DNA from: Moraxella equi
Lineage (GTDB): Bacteria; Pseudomonadota; Gammaproteobacteria; Pseudomonadales; Moraxellaceae
Direction of reading: 5' to 3'
Assembly (NCBI RefSeq): GCF_002027555.1
Contig: NZ_MXAP01000087.1
Location: 1-33,249 of the forward strand
DNA length: 33,249 nucleotides
Numbering within the stretch: the first letter of the stretch is position 1; each line of letters begins with the position of its first letter. A program made the translations under genes and the position numbers. The notes beneath the pieces were generated by a model. It saw only the letters and a list, made by a program, of their open reading frames with translations. It did not search any database and was not told the DNA's origin. Below, in pieces: positions 1 through 8,912 of the stretch.

Positions 1-23
1 AAAGGTGCGTAACACGCACCCTT
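1..23. repeat. Short palindrome, GGTGCGT/ACGCACC family, copy 1
   Basis: Perfect 7-bp inverted repeat: GGTGCGT at 4-10, 3-nt spacer, ACGCACC at 14-20. Flanking A/T bases partly extend the pairing. The same core recurs with longer perfect arms at 22186-22208, so this is a dispersed repeat rather than a chance hairpin. It lies at the window edge, so a larger element could extend to the left. Confidence 0.6.
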
Positions 24-101
24 AAAATCCTAAAGTTAAAAATTAATTCAATGTTTGATTTTTGATTGAAAAATTATCAAAATTAAATAAATGGCGTGTA
101 G

Positions 102-180
102 GTTGGGTTGAGCTTTGCAAAACCCAACAAAATTAAGGTCTGATTTTGATAATATTGGATTTCACTATCGTTCAACCCAA
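102..180. repeat. Intergenic inverted-repeat element with TTGGGTTGA ends
   Basis: GTTGGGTT (102-109) pairs with AACCCAAC (121-128) around an 11-nt loop. TTGGGTTGA (103-111) is also repeated inverted as TCAACCCAA at 172-180. The nested arrangement gives a unit of about 78 bp bounded by 9-bp inverted repeats. It resembles the short intergenic palindromic units common in Moraxellaceae and Neisseriaceae genomes (resemblance from memory). No ORF is inside. The rest of 1-282 is AT-rich and holds nothing else I can support except a weak purine-rich ribosome binding site (AAAGAGAG, about 271-278) before pilU. Confidence 0.5.
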
Positions 181-282
181 TTTACAGATTGTGGTAATTT
201 TTAAGTTTAGTAGGTATAGATAATTGTTTAATTTCTTATCAAAAAATTAAACACCCAAAATTTAATTAACAAAGAGAGTTTT

Positions 283-1494
283 ATGAGTTCACATCATATT
301 TCTGAAGAAACCTTGGTTGCCTTTGCTGAAGAGACGCTCAATGAGGCTAAGACCATCATGTATAATATGCTGACCAAAGTTGTTGAGATTGGGGCATCGG
401 ATTTATTTATCACGGCAGAATTTCCGCCGAGCGTCAAACACCAAGGCTTGATGAAACCGCTTGGCAAGCAGGTATTAAGTGCCGACAAAACCAAACTGTT
501 TGCATACAGTATCATGAATGACTATCAGCGTGATGAATTTGAACGTGAAATGGAATGTAACTTTGCCATTAACGTGCCAAATGTGAGTCGTTTTCGTGTC
601 AATGTCTTTATCCAACAGCAACAGGTTGGTATGGTGATTCGTACCATTGCGGCTGAGATTCCAAACTTTGACAAATTAAGATTACCGCCCCAACTGCGTG
701 ATGTCATCATGGAAAAACGTGGTTTGGTGCTGGTCGTGGGCGGTACGGGGTCTGGTAAGTCCACAAGTTTGGCGGCGATGATTGACTATCGCAACGAAAA
801 CTCGGCAGGGCATATCATCACGGTGGAAGACCCTGTGGAATATGTGCATAAGCACAAAAAATCGATGATTACGCACCGTGAGGTTGGCGTGGATACGCAT
901 TCTTGGCACCACGCCTTAAAAAACACCCTAAGACAAGCCCCCGATGTGATTTTGATTGGGGAAATTCGTGATACTGAGACAATGGAGCATGCCATTGCCT
1001 TTGCCGAGACGGGGCATTTGTGCCTAGGCACGCTCCACGCCAACAACGCCAACCAAACGCTTGACCGCATCATTAACTTCTTCCCAGAAGAGCGTCGCCA
1101 ACAGCTACTTATGGATTTGTCCAGCAATATGAAAGCGATTATTTCCCAACGCCTAATCCGTACCGAAGACGGCAAAGGGCGGCGGGCGGCGGTGGAGATC
1201 ATGCTCAACACCCGCCTTGTGGCAGATTTGATTTTAAAGGGTGAAATGCACGAGTTAAAAGCGATTATGACAAAAAGCCGTGAAGTGGGTATGCAGACCT
1301 TTGACCAAGCGTTGTTTGACCTATATGATGAAGGGGCTATCTCATATGATGAAGCGATTCGTAATGCCGACTCGCCTAATGAGCTACGCTTACAAATCAA
1401 ACTCAAAGGTACTCGCCGTGATGGACAAAATGAAATGGCAAGCTCATTATCACTTCACACTGATGCCGAAGAGGCTGATGATAAAAAGGAGTGA
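283..1494 (+). CDS. pilU: Type IV pilus retraction ATPase PilU
   Basis: Cytoplasmic hexameric secretion-type ATPase that assists PilT in depolymerising type IV pili, serving twitching motility and DNA uptake. The 403-aa product carries Walker A GGTGSGKST (residues 153-161), the Asp box ITVEDPVEYVH (179-189), an atypical Walker B ILIGEIRD (223-230) and the His box GHLCLGTLHANNA (244-256). The stretch after the His box (ALHANNA-like, then LDRIINFFPEERRQQLLMDL) and the GASDLFITA N-terminal motif are PilU-like rather than PilT-like. The acidic C-terminal tail of about 30 residues is variable in the family. PilT usually lies immediately upstream in related genera; here the upstream 282 bp contain only repeats, so either pilT lies further left or pilU stands alone. 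The ATG at 283 follows AAAGAGAG. Confidence 0.93.
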   Translation: MSSHHISEETLVAFAEETLNEAKTIMYNMLTKVVEIGASDLFITAEFPPSVKHQGLMKPLGKQVLSADKTKLFAYSIMNDYQRDEFEREMECNFAINVPNVSRFRVNVFIQQQQVGMVIRTIAAEIPNFDKLRLPPQLRDVIMEKRGLVLVVGGTGSGKSTSLAAMIDYRNENSAGHIITVEDPVEYVHKHKKSMITHREVGVDTHSWHHALKNTLRQAPDVILIGEIRDTETMEHAIAFAETGHLCLGTLHANNANQTLDRIINFFPEERRQQLLMDLSSNMKAIISQRLIRTEDGKGRRAAVEIMLNTRLVADLILKGEMHELKAIMTKSREVGMQTFDQALFDLYDEGAISYDEAIRNADSPNELRLQIKLKGTRRDGQNEMASSLSLHTDAEEADDKKE

Positions 1495-1507
1495 TTAAGG
1501 AAGAAGT

Positions 1508-1546
1508 ATGGATATCTTGCCCTATTTTGAAAATATTGATGAGTAA
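1508..1546 (+). other. 12-codon mini-ORF with strong ribosome binding site
   Basis: Directly after pilU an AAGGAAG Shine-Dalgarno-like sequence (about 1498-1504) precedes ATG at 1508, which opens a 12-residue frame ending at TAA 1544-1546 (MDILPYFENIDE). It overlaps an inverted repeat (CCCTATTTT 1520-1528, AAAATAGGG 1546-1554). It could be a leader peptide or the remnant of a deleted gene; I do not recognise it, and chance is possible. Confidence 0.25.
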
Positions 1547-1598
1547 AAATAGGGTGTATATCATACATCAAAAAATTTAAACCAACCATTTGTTAAAC

Positions 1599-1623
1599 TG
1601 ATAAAATTAAGTTAGTTTTATCA
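1599..1623. promoter_or_regulatory. Perfect AT-rich inverted repeat upstream of nuoE
   Basis: TGATAAAA (1599-1606) and TTTTATCA (1616-1623) are perfect 8-bp inverted repeats around a 9-nt spacer, about 50 bp upstream of the nuoE start. No T-tract follows, so it does not look like a terminator. A regulator-binding site within the nuo promoter region is plausible, but no regulator can be named. Confidence 0.3.
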
Positions 1624-1674
1624 ATTTAATAAATAAAACCAAAACCGCAAGCTGACGCTAGCACAGGTAACTTT

Positions 1675-2184
1675 ATGAAAATAGTAACCGACAAAACCCC
1701 CAAAGTGGACATTCACGCCATTTTAACGCCCCAAGAAATTGACGGCATTCATCATCACATTCATCACTACCCACAACCGAGGGCGGCGGTGCTTGATGCC
1801 TTAAAACTCGTCCAAAAACGTAACGGCTGGGTGGACGATGCCCAAGTCCACGCCATAGCCCATATGCTGTCTATGCCTGTGGCGGACGTGGAGGGTGTGG
1901 CGACATTTTTTAACCGCATTTATCGTATGCCAGTCGGTCGCCATGTGATTTTGATTTGTGATTCTATCGCTTGCTATCTAAACGACTATGAGGCATTGGC
2001 GGATGCTTTTAAGCGTGAGCTTGGCATTAATTATGGGCAAACCACAAAGGACGGTCGCTTTACCCTACTTCCCATTTGCTGTCTTGGCAACTGCGACAAG
2101 GGGGCGAGCGTGCTGATTGATGAGGATACTTATGGACCGGTGTTGCCGTCTGAGGTCGGTCTATTGTTGGAGCAATACGCATGA
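1675..2184 (+). CDS. nuoE: NADH-quinone oxidoreductase subunit E (24 kDa, [2Fe-2S])
   Basis: Peripheral NADH-dehydrogenase module of respiratory complex I; carries the N1a [2Fe-2S] centre next to NuoF. The 169-aa product matches the thioredoxin-fold 24-kDa family in length. The expected ligand pattern is visible: C95 and C100 (CDSIAC), then C136 and C140 (CLGNC). An extra C135 precedes C136. The N-terminal helical region (PRAAVLDALKLVQKRNGWV) is typical. It is the first gene of the nuo run here; nuoA-nuoD, which normally precede it, are not upstream, and pilU ends 180 bp before. The ATG at 1675 follows AGGTAAC. The TGA stop overlaps the nuoF ATG by 4 nt, implying translational coupling. Confidence 0.96.
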   Translation: MKIVTDKTPKVDIHAILTPQEIDGIHHHIHHYPQPRAAVLDALKLVQKRNGWVDDAQVHAIAHMLSMPVADVEGVATFFNRIYRMPVGRHVILICDSIACYLNDYEALADAFKRELGINYGQTTKDGRFTLLPICCLGNCDKGASVLIDEDTYGPVLPSEVGLLLEQYA

Positions 2185-3599
2185 ATAAACCAAATGTCGC
2201 CGAGCAAATCAATGCTCGTAAAAATGGACTTGCCCCAAGCCAATTAAACCGCCAAAAAACCCCGATTTGGGGTGTGGGCTTGGCAGAAGGTGAAGCCCCC
2301 ACTTCCTTAACGCACCCTTTGACTTGGCGACTGTATCATCACGATGCGGTGCTAAACCTTGCCGAGTATGAAGCCTTAGACGGCTTTAAAGGCTTAAAAA
2401 ACGCATTGGCAAAAACCCCCAAAGAAGTCGGCGAAATGATTAAAACCGCCAATGTGCGTGGGCGGGGCGGTGCAGGCTTTAACGCAGGCTTAAAGTGGAC
2501 ATTTATGACTCCGCCTGACGGTGGCGTGCGGTATTTGATTTGTAATGCCGATGAAATGGAACCCGGCACCTTTAAAGACCGCCTTTTGATGGAGCGGTTG
2601 CCTTTTCAGCTCATTGAAGGAATGCTGATTACTGCTTATGCGATTGGGGCGAGCGTTGGCTATATCTTTATCCGTGGCGAATATATTTTGGCGGCACAAA
2701 GATTGCAAAAAGCGGTGGACGAATGTATTGCCAACAACCTTTTGGGCGAGAATATCTTGGGCACAGATTTTAAATTTGACCTACACATTCACACAGGGGC
2801 AGGGCGGTATATTTGTGGCGAAGAGACGGCACTCATTAACTGCTTGGAAGGTCGCCGTGCCAACCCCCGCACCAAACCGCCATTTCCCCAAGTATCAGGG
2901 GCGTGGGGTCGTCCTACTGTGGTGAATAATGTAGAAACGCTTAACAATATGTCCGCCATTTTGTTAAATGGCGTGGAGTGGTATTTGGATCTACCCAAGA
3001 AAAAAGGCAAATCTGAAACCCCTGGTACAAAGATTATGGGGTGTAGCGGTCGGGTTAAGGACGCAGGATTGTGGGAATTGCCCTTTGGTTATACCGCAAG
3101 GGAAATCATTGAACTGGCGGGCGGTATGCAGGACGGCTTGACCTTAAAGGCGTGGCTTCCAGGGGGAGCGAGTACCGACTTTTTGACGGCAAGCGATGAG
3201 CACCTTGACCTTGTCATGGATTTTGACCCGATTATGAAGGCAGGAAGTCGCCTTGGGACGTGTCTGATGATGGTGGTGGACGAAACGCAGGATATGGTTA
3301 GCCTTTCCAAAAATTTACAAAAATTCTTTCAAAGAGAATCGTGCGGTTGGTGTACGCCTTGCCGTGATGGTTTGCCGTGGGGCGTAAAAATCCTTGATGC
3401 GATGGAAAGCGGACAAGGGCAAGCGGACGACATTGACAAACTGTCCGAGCTGACACGAGATTTGTGGCTTGGCAAGACTTTTTGTGCTCATGCCCCAGGG
3501 GCGATGGAGCCACTCATGAGTGCGTTACGCTATTTCCGTCATGAATTTGAGGCAAAAGTGGGCAAATCAGAGCCACAAGACAACAAGGTGGGGGCATAA
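2181..3599 (+). CDS. nuoF: NADH-quinone oxidoreductase subunit F (51 kDa, NADH/FMN binding)
   Basis: Entry point for electrons into complex I: oxidises NADH with FMN and passes electrons to the N3 [4Fe-4S] cluster. The 472-aa product has the glycine-rich FMN/NADH-binding motif RGRGGAGF (residues 93-100), NADEMEPGTFKDR (122-134), and cluster ligands in ESCGWCTPCRDG (C388, C391, C394) plus C435 in KTFCAHAPGA. It is slightly longer than E. coli NuoF (about 445 aa), with extra residues at the N-terminus and a short polar tail. The start overlaps the nuoE stop (ATGA). Confidence 0.96.
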   Translation: MNKPNVAEQINARKNGLAPSQLNRQKTPIWGVGLAEGEAPTSLTHPLTWRLYHHDAVLNLAEYEALDGFKGLKNALAKTPKEVGEMIKTANVRGRGGAGFNAGLKWTFMTPPDGGVRYLICNADEMEPGTFKDRLLMERLPFQLIEGMLITAYAIGASVGYIFIRGEYILAAQRLQKAVDECIANNLLGENILGTDFKFDLHIHTGAGRYICGEETALINCLEGRRANPRTKPPFPQVSGAWGRPTVVNNVETLNNMSAILLNGVEWYLDLPKKKGKSETPGTKIMGCSGRVKDAGLWELPFGYTAREIIELAGGMQDGLTLKAWLPGGASTDFLTASDEHLDLVMDFDPIMKAGSRLGTCLMMVVDETQDMVSLSKNLQKFFQRESCGWCTPCRDGLPWGVKILDAMESGQGQADDIDKLSELTRDLWLGKTFCAHAPGAMEPLMSALRYFRHEFEAKVGKSEPQDNKVGA

Positions 3600-3600
3600 C

Positions 3601-6600
3601 ATGGCAATCCTTCATATAGACGGCAAAACCTATGACGTGGACGGCTCGGACAACCTATTACAGGCGTGTCTGTCGCTTGGCATTGATGTGCCATATTTTT
3701 GTTATCACCCTGCACTTGGCTCGGTGGGGTCGTGCCGTCAATGTGCGGTTAAGCAGTACAATAACGAAGACGATTATAAGGCAGGGCGTGGACGGCTGGT
3801 GATGAGCTGTATGGTCGCCCCAACCAATGATATGTACATTTCGGTGGACGATGCCGAGGCAAAGGCATTTCGCAAAAGCATTGTGGAATACTTGATGACC
3901 AATCATCCCCACGATTGCCCCACTTGCGAAGAAGGCGGTCATTGTCATTTGCAAGACATGACCTACATGAGCGGACACCGAAAACGCCGTTACCGCTTTA
4001 CCAAACGCACGCACCACAACCAAGATTTAGGGGCGTTTATCAATCATGAGATGAACCGCTGTATCGCTTGCTATCGCTGTGTACGCTTTTATAAGGATTA
4101 CGCAGGTGGCACGGATTTTGGGGTGTATGCGTCAAATAACCGTGTCTATTTTGGGCGTGAAGAAAGCGGACAATTAGAGAGCGAATTTAGTGGTAACTTG
4201 ACCGAAGTTTGCCCGACTGGCGTATTTACCGACAAAACGCACTCAGACCGCTACAACCGTAAATGGGACATGCAATACGCCCCAAGCATTTGTCATGGCT
4301 GTTCAAGTGGTTGCAATATCTCGGCAGGCGAGCGTTATGGCGAGCTTAGACGTATTGAAAACCGCTATAATCATGATGTAAACGGTTATTTTTTGTGCGA
4401 CCGTGGGCGTTTTGGCTATGGCTATGTCAATCGTAGCGATCGCCCAACCCAGCCTGTGCAAAATGTAAACGGACAATTTGTCAAAACCAGTGCAAGCCTT
4501 GCGGTCGATAGCGTGGCGGACTTATTAAAAGGCAAAAACGTCATTGGTATTGGCTCGGCTCGGGCAAGTTTGGAGAGTAATTTTGCCCTAAAAAAACTGG
4601 TCGGAGCAGACAATTACAGCACAGGCGAGCGAGCGGTCGTTAAAGACGTGGTGGATTTGGGCGTGGCGCTGTTACGCCACAAAGACGTGCATAATGTGTC
4701 TTTGGCAGAGATTGAGACGGCGGATAGTGTGTTTGTGTTGGGTGAGGATTTGACCCAAACGGCAAGCCGTGTCGCCTTGTCGGTGCGTCAAGCGTCCAAA
4801 AACAAAGCCCGCCAAATGGCAACCGCCCTAAAAACCGAGCATTGGCTTGCTGAGCCTGTCAAGCGTATCGGGCAAGAGGCGTACAGTCCCATTTATGTGG
4901 CGAGCGTGGTAGATACCAAGCTGTCCGACATCGCCAAAGTGTCTGCCGTTGCCACGCCAAACGACATCGCCAAACTGGGCTTTATGGTGGGCGACATTAT
5001 CAAGGGCTATGCCGATACACTAGATGAGATTGGCAAAAGTGAGAACGTCATTTTTGCCAAAGAACAAGAGCCAAATCTTGTGATAGATGAGAACATGGCA
5101 ATGGAGTTCTTGGCTCATCATATCGCTTATGATTTGATTATGGCGAACCGTCCACTTGTCATCACAGGCACCAGCTTGTCATCAAAAGCAATCGTGCAAG
5201 CGACAGGCTATATTGCCCAAACCTTGACCGCCAAACGTGCCAAAATCGCCCATGTGGAACGTGAATTTGTGGAAGTGCAAAACGCCAAAATCCGTGATGA
5301 AGTGGCTCGTCAATTCATTGACCCTGATAAAGATGCCAAAACGGACGGCACACACACCACAGAGCGAGACCCCAATGAGTTTGAAAAAGAACTCTCATCT
5401 CGCTTATTAAAAATAAATGCTCTATATGCCGACAAAACAGGCGTGTACGTTGCCATGCCAGAGGCGAACAGCGTAGGCGTAAACTTGCTTGGCGGACAAG
5501 CGATAGAGGAGATTTTGGCAAAAGAATTTGATGCGGTGGTGGTGCTAGAACATGACTTAGCCAACCTTGCCCCAAGCCAATTTGACAAATTGACCGAAAA
5601 AACGCTCATCGTGCTAGACCACCAGTCTTATGACTGGCACACCAAAGCCGACATGGTGCTATCTGGTGCGTCATTTGCAGAAAGCGACGGTACGCTGGTG
5701 TCTGCCGAAGGGCGAGCAGGGCGGTTTTTTGCCAGTTTTGACAAAAAATATTATGAGCCAAACAGCGAGCTAAAAGACAGCTGGCGTTGGCTACAAGCTG
5801 TCGCTAACGCCTTGATTGGCACCAGTTTGACAAATGGCAATGATGAGCCAACATGGTATCATCTTGATGATGTCATTGATGAGCTTATCACCGATTATCC
5901 ACACCTTGCCCAAATCAAAGACGTTGCCCCCGAGTCGGATTATCGCATTACAGGGCTAAAAGTCGCCCGTGAGCCACGCCGTTATTCGGGGCGGACGGTG
6001 TTACGCTCGCCCATTTCTATCCACGAACCCATGCAACCTAAGGATAAGGACAGCGGTTTGACTTTCTCCATGGAAGGCTATGTGGGCGATAAGACTGACC
6101 CAAGCCTTATCCCATTTGCGTGGAGTGCAGGCTGGAACTCTCCCCAAGCATGGAATAAGCTCCAAGAAAAAGTGGGCGGACGGCTAAAAGGCGGAGATGT
6201 CGGCATTCGTCTGTTTGATAACTTGCCAAAAGTGGAGACGGTATTTGACAAAGCCGAGATTGACAGCATGATAAGCACGAGCATTTTTGACGGTCGTGCG
6301 GTCGTTGTTCCTGTACACAATCTATTTGCAAGCTCACGCATGGCAAGCCGTAGCCCTGTGGTGGCAAGTCAAATCAAGCCTGCCACATGGACAATCAGCG
6401 ATGATGATGCCAAGCGTTGGATTATCAAGGCAGGCGATAAGCTAACCCTTAGCCAATATGGGATAGAGATTACCCTGCCTGTGGACGTGGTGGACTATGT
6501 GGCGGACGGCTGTATCGGCTATCCTGACGGGCTTGTGCCGTTTATGGTCGGTGTGCCGACAACCGTCAAAAAGGCAGAGACCGACACGCCTGTCTATGTG

Positions 6601-6711
6601 CCTGAATATCAAAAAAGCGTGGCAAATTTGGCAACCATCAAGCGTGAAAATATCTTTACGCCAAAAGCTGGGTTTAATAACGCACCGTTAGCAATGCAAG
6701 TGGGGGCATAA
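3601..6711 (+). CDS. nuoG: NADH-quinone oxidoreductase subunit G (75 kDa, Fe-S/molybdopterin-oxidoreductase fold)
   Basis: Largest hydrophilic complex I subunit, relaying electrons from NuoF through several Fe-S clusters. I start it at ATG 3601 (MAILHIDGKTYDVDG), two bases after the nuoF stop; the frame is open further upstream but those residues lie within nuoF and do not match the family. That gives 1036 aa, clearly longer than E. coli NuoG (about 908). Ligands are visible for [2Fe-2S] (C34, C45, C48, C70), the His-containing cluster (H102, C106, C109, C115), a [4Fe-4S] cluster (C154, C157, C160, C204) and N7 (C231, C234, C238, C266). The C-terminal two thirds is the molybdopterin-oxidoreductase-like part. 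A highly charged segment at about residues 547-605 looks like an insertion. Confidence 0.95.
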   Translation: MAILHIDGKTYDVDGSDNLLQACLSLGIDVPYFCYHPALGSVGSCRQCAVKQYNNEDDYKAGRGRLVMSCMVAPTNDMYISVDDAEAKAFRKSIVEYLMTNHPHDCPTCEEGGHCHLQDMTYMSGHRKRRYRFTKRTHHNQDLGAFINHEMNRCIACYRCVRFYKDYAGGTDFGVYASNNRVYFGREESGQLESEFSGNLTEVCPTGVFTDKTHSDRYNRKWDMQYAPSICHGCSSGCNISAGERYGELRRIENRYNHDVNGYFLCDRGRFGYGYVNRSDRPTQPVQNVNGQFVKTSASLAVDSVADLLKGKNVIGIGSARASLESNFALKKLVGADNYSTGERAVVKDVVDLGVALLRHKDVHNVSLAEIETADSVFVLGEDLTQTASRVALSVRQASKNKARQMATALKTEHWLAEPVKRIGQEAYSPIYVASVVDTKLSDIAKVSAVATPNDIAKLGFMVGDIIKGYADTLDEIGKSENVIFAKEQEPNLVIDENMAMEFLAHHIAYDLIMANRPLVITGTSLSSKAIVQATGYIAQTLTAKRAKIAHVEREFVEVQNAKIRDEVARQFIDPDKDAKTDGTHTTERDPNEFEKELSSRLLKINALYADKTGVYVAMPEANSVGVNLLGGQAIEEILAKEFDAVVVLEHDLANLAPSQFDKLTEKTLIVLDHQSYDWHTKADMVLSGASFAESDGTLVSAEGRAGRFFASFDKKYYEPNSELKDSWRWLQAVANALIGTSLTNGNDEPTWYHLDDVIDELITDYPHLAQIKDVAPESDYRITGLKVAREPRRYSGRTVLRSPISIHEPMQPKDKDSGLTFSMEGYVGDKTDPSLIPFAWSAGWNSPQAWNKLQEKVGGRLKGGDVGIRLFDNLPKVETVFDKAEIDSMISTSIFDGRAVVVPVHNLFASSRMASRSPVVASQIKPATWTISDDDAKRWIIKAGDKLTLSQYGIEITLPVDVVDYVADGCIGYPDGLVPFMVGVPTTVKKAETDTPVYVPEYQKSVANLATIKRENIFTPKAGFNNAPLAMQVGA

Positions 6712-7740
6712 ATGAGTATTCGTGTGATTCCTGATGTGCCGTCATGGCTTGGCGGTTTGTCCTTTGAGTGGTGGTCGCTTATTTTTATGACCGCCCAGAC
6801 CTTGATTATCTTTTTGGGGCTTGTCATCACGGCAGCACTCATGATTGTCTATGAACGGCGTATGCTTGCCCTGTGGCAAGACCGCTATGGTCCAAATAGG
6901 GTCGGTTGGCAAGGGTCGCTACAACTGGTGGCGGATATGCTAAAAATCTTTTTTAAAGAAGACTGGACGCCCAATTTTGCCGACAAACGCCTGTTTACGC
7001 TCGCCCCTGCCATTGCCATGTTTACCGCTTTGGCAAGTTTTGCCATTATTCCGCTATCGCCCACGCTTGGGGCGGCGGATTGGAACATTGGCATTTTGTT
7101 CTTTTTTGCCATGGCAGGGCTTGCTGTGTATGCCGTTATGTTTGGCGGTTGGGCAAGTGCCAATAAGTTCTCGCTGCTTGGCGGTTTGCGTTCGGCGGCT
7201 CAGACGATTAGCTATGAGGTGTTTTTGGGCTTGTCGCTAATGGGCGTGGTGGCGATGGCAGGCTCGTTTAATTTGCGTGAGATTGTAGAAGCTCAAACAA
7301 CCGTCTGGAACGTCATTCCGCAGTTTTTGGGCTTTTTGACCTTTGTGGTGGCAGGCGTGGCGGTTACGCACAGACACCCCTTTGACCAACCAGAAGCCGA
7401 GCAAGAGCTTGCCGAGGGTTATCATGTGGAATACTCAGGCATGAAATTTGGTATGTTTTTTATTGGCGAATATGTCAATGTCGTGGTGATTAGTGCCTTG
7501 ATGACCTGCTTGTTTTTTGGGGGCTGGCTTGCTCCTTTTAACCTAGATCTACCCTTTGTTCCGCCTGTGTTTTGGTTTTTGATTAAGACCTTGTTTTTTA
7601 TGACCTTATTTGTGTTGGCTCGTGGCTCGCTCATGCGTCCACGCTATGACCAAGTGATGAATTTTGGTTGGAAAGTGTGTTTGCCTGTAACCTTGCTAAA
7701 CCTTTTGATGACTGCTTTTGTGATTTTGATGGTGAATTAA
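6712..7740 (+). CDS. nuoH: NADH-quinone oxidoreductase subunit H
   Basis: Multi-helix inner-membrane subunit forming part of the quinone chamber at the junction of the two complex I arms. The 342-aa product has the conserved loop [22 protein letters not shown] and the following GMFFIGEY segment, whose acidic residues are characteristic of NuoH/ND1, and about eight hydrophobic helices. The N-terminal [30 protein letters not shown] is also diagnostic. The start codon follows the nuoG stop with no gap, and nuoI starts immediately after its own stop. Confidence 0.96.
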   Translation: MSIRVIPDVPSWLGGLSFEWWSLIFMTAQTLIIFLGLVITAALMIVYERRMLALWQDRYGPNRVGWQGSLQLVADMLKIFFKEDWTPNFADKRLFTLAPAIAMFTALASFAIIPLSPTLGAADWNIGILFFFAMAGLAVYAVMFGGWASANKFSLLGGLRSAAQTISYEVFLGLSLMGVVAMAGSFNLREIVEAQTTVWNVIPQFLGFLTFVVAGVAVTHRHPFDQPEAEQELAEGYHVEYSGMKFGMFFIGEYVNVVVISALMTCLFFGGWLAPFNLDLPFVPPVFWFLIKTLFFMTLFVLARGSLMRPRYDQVMNFGWKVCLPVTLLNLLMTAFVILMVN

Positions 7741-8289
7741 ATGTTTGCAACTTTAAAAAATACGGCGGTGGGCATTTTTACCATTGTACGCTCTATGTGG
7801 ATGGTAAATTCTCATGCCTTGCGTCCACGAGACACGATTTTGTACCCCGAACAGCCTGTACCTGTACCACCCCGTTTTCGTGGGCGAATTGTACTAACAA
7901 GAGACCCTGACGGCGATGAGCGCTGTGTGGCCTGCAACCTATGCGCGGTGGCGTGTCCTGTGGGCTGTATTAGCCTACAAAAGGCGGAGCGTGAAGACGG
8001 TCGTTGGTATCCTGAATTTTTTCGTATCAATTTTAGCCGTTGTGTGTTTTGTGGTATGTGTGAAGAAGCCTGTCCGACTACCGCCATTCAGCTAACTCCT
8101 GATTTTGAATTGGGCGAATACAACCGCCAAAATCTTGTCTATGAAAAAGAGCATTTGCTGATTAGTGGCGTGGGCAAATACCCAGAATATAACTATTATC
8201 GAGTAACAGGCATGGCAACAGACGATAAGCCCAAAGGGTCGCACGAGCGTGAAGCAGAGCCTGTCAATGTACGGAGTTTGTTGCCATGA
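7741..8289 (+). CDS. nuoI: NADH-quinone oxidoreductase subunit I (TYKY, 2x[4Fe-4S])
   Basis: Connecting-arm subunit that carries the N6a and N6b clusters between NuoG and NuoB. The 182-aa product has two ferredoxin motifs: C62-x2-C65-x2-C68-x3-C72 ([12 protein letters not shown]) and C101-x2-C104-x2-C107-x3-C111 ([12 protein letters not shown]), with the [12 protein letters not shown] lead-in typical of the family. Length agrees with E. coli NuoI (180 aa). Its partner NuoB, which holds the terminal N2 cluster, is not encoded in the window. The TGA stop overlaps the nuoJ ATG by 4 nt. Confidence 0.97.
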   Translation: MFATLKNTAVGIFTIVRSMWMVNSHALRPRDTILYPEQPVPVPPRFRGRIVLTRDPDGDERCVACNLCAVACPVGCISLQKAEREDGRWYPEFFRINFSRCVFCGMCEEACPTTAIQLTPDFELGEYNRQNLVYEKEHLLISGVGKYPEYNYYRVTGMATDDKPKGSHEREAEPVNVRSLLP

Positions 8290-8912
8290 TTGATGTGTTA
8301 AAGGCGTTTTTGGCAAATGGCGATGCGGTGGGCTTTTATGCCTTGTCGCTGGTGGCGATTTGGGCAAGCCTAAGGGTGGTTACGCACGCCAATCCCGTCC
8401 ATGCCATTTTATCCATGATAGTGAGCCTGCTGGCGGTGGCGGGGATTTTCTTTATCATCGGAGCTCCATTTGCAGGCGTGCTTGAAATGATTGTCTATGC
8501 TGGGGCGATTTTGGTCTTATTTGTGTTTGTCATTATGATGTTAAACTTAGGCACGGATACGACAGAAGAAAAGACGTGGCTGACTGCCAATGCGTGGGCA
8601 ACCCCGTTTTGTATGACGCTCATCATCGGTGGCGTGCTTGTTGGGTTTTTGACCGCAGGGGATAGCACTATGTTACAAGATAACACCATTGGCGTAAAGG
8701 ACGTGGGCATCAGCCTATTTACCCAATATGTCTTGCTTGTGGAAGTGGCAGGATTTTTATTGCTTGGGGCGTTGGTGGCGGCGTATCATTTGGGTAAAAA
8801 AGCCCTAGATGATGAAAACGTGAGTCATTATCAAGATGACCCAGACAATGATGCACCAAACCGCCAGCCTGATGCACCTGTATTTAGCCAACAACAAGGG
8901 GGTAAATCATGA
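8286..8912 (+). CDS. nuoJ: NADH-quinone oxidoreductase subunit J
   Basis: Inner-membrane complex I subunit (ND6 homologue) of 208 aa with five predicted helices. The signature [26 protein letters not shown] (residues about 62-86, cited here as a region) contains the pi-bulge helix motif of TM3. A polar, Asp/Gln-rich cytoplasmic tail of about 35 residues follows the last helix. The start overlaps the nuoI stop and its stop overlaps the nuoK start, both as ATGA. Confidence 0.95.
   Translation: MIDVLKAFLANGDAVGFYALSLVAIWASLRVVTHANPVHAILSMIVSLLAVAGIFFIIGAPFAGVLEMIVYAGAILVLFVFVIMMLNLGTDTTEEKTWLTANAWATPFCMTLIIGGVLVGFLTAGDSTMLQDNTIGVKDVGISLFTQYVLLVEVAGFLLLGALVAAYHLGKKALDDENVSHYQDDPDNDAPNRQPDAPVFSQQQGGKS

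Noticed and set aside
786..1406. 206-residue open frame on the - strand inside pilU
   Set aside because: Antisense to a clearly coding gene, with no recognisable protein pattern or ribosome binding site; it is a shadow of pilU codon usage. The same holds for the other - strand frames; none is supported.
3520..3600. Upstream extension of nuoG by 27 codons
   Set aside because: It lies wholly within nuoF and does not match NuoG; the ATG at 3601 gives the expected family start.
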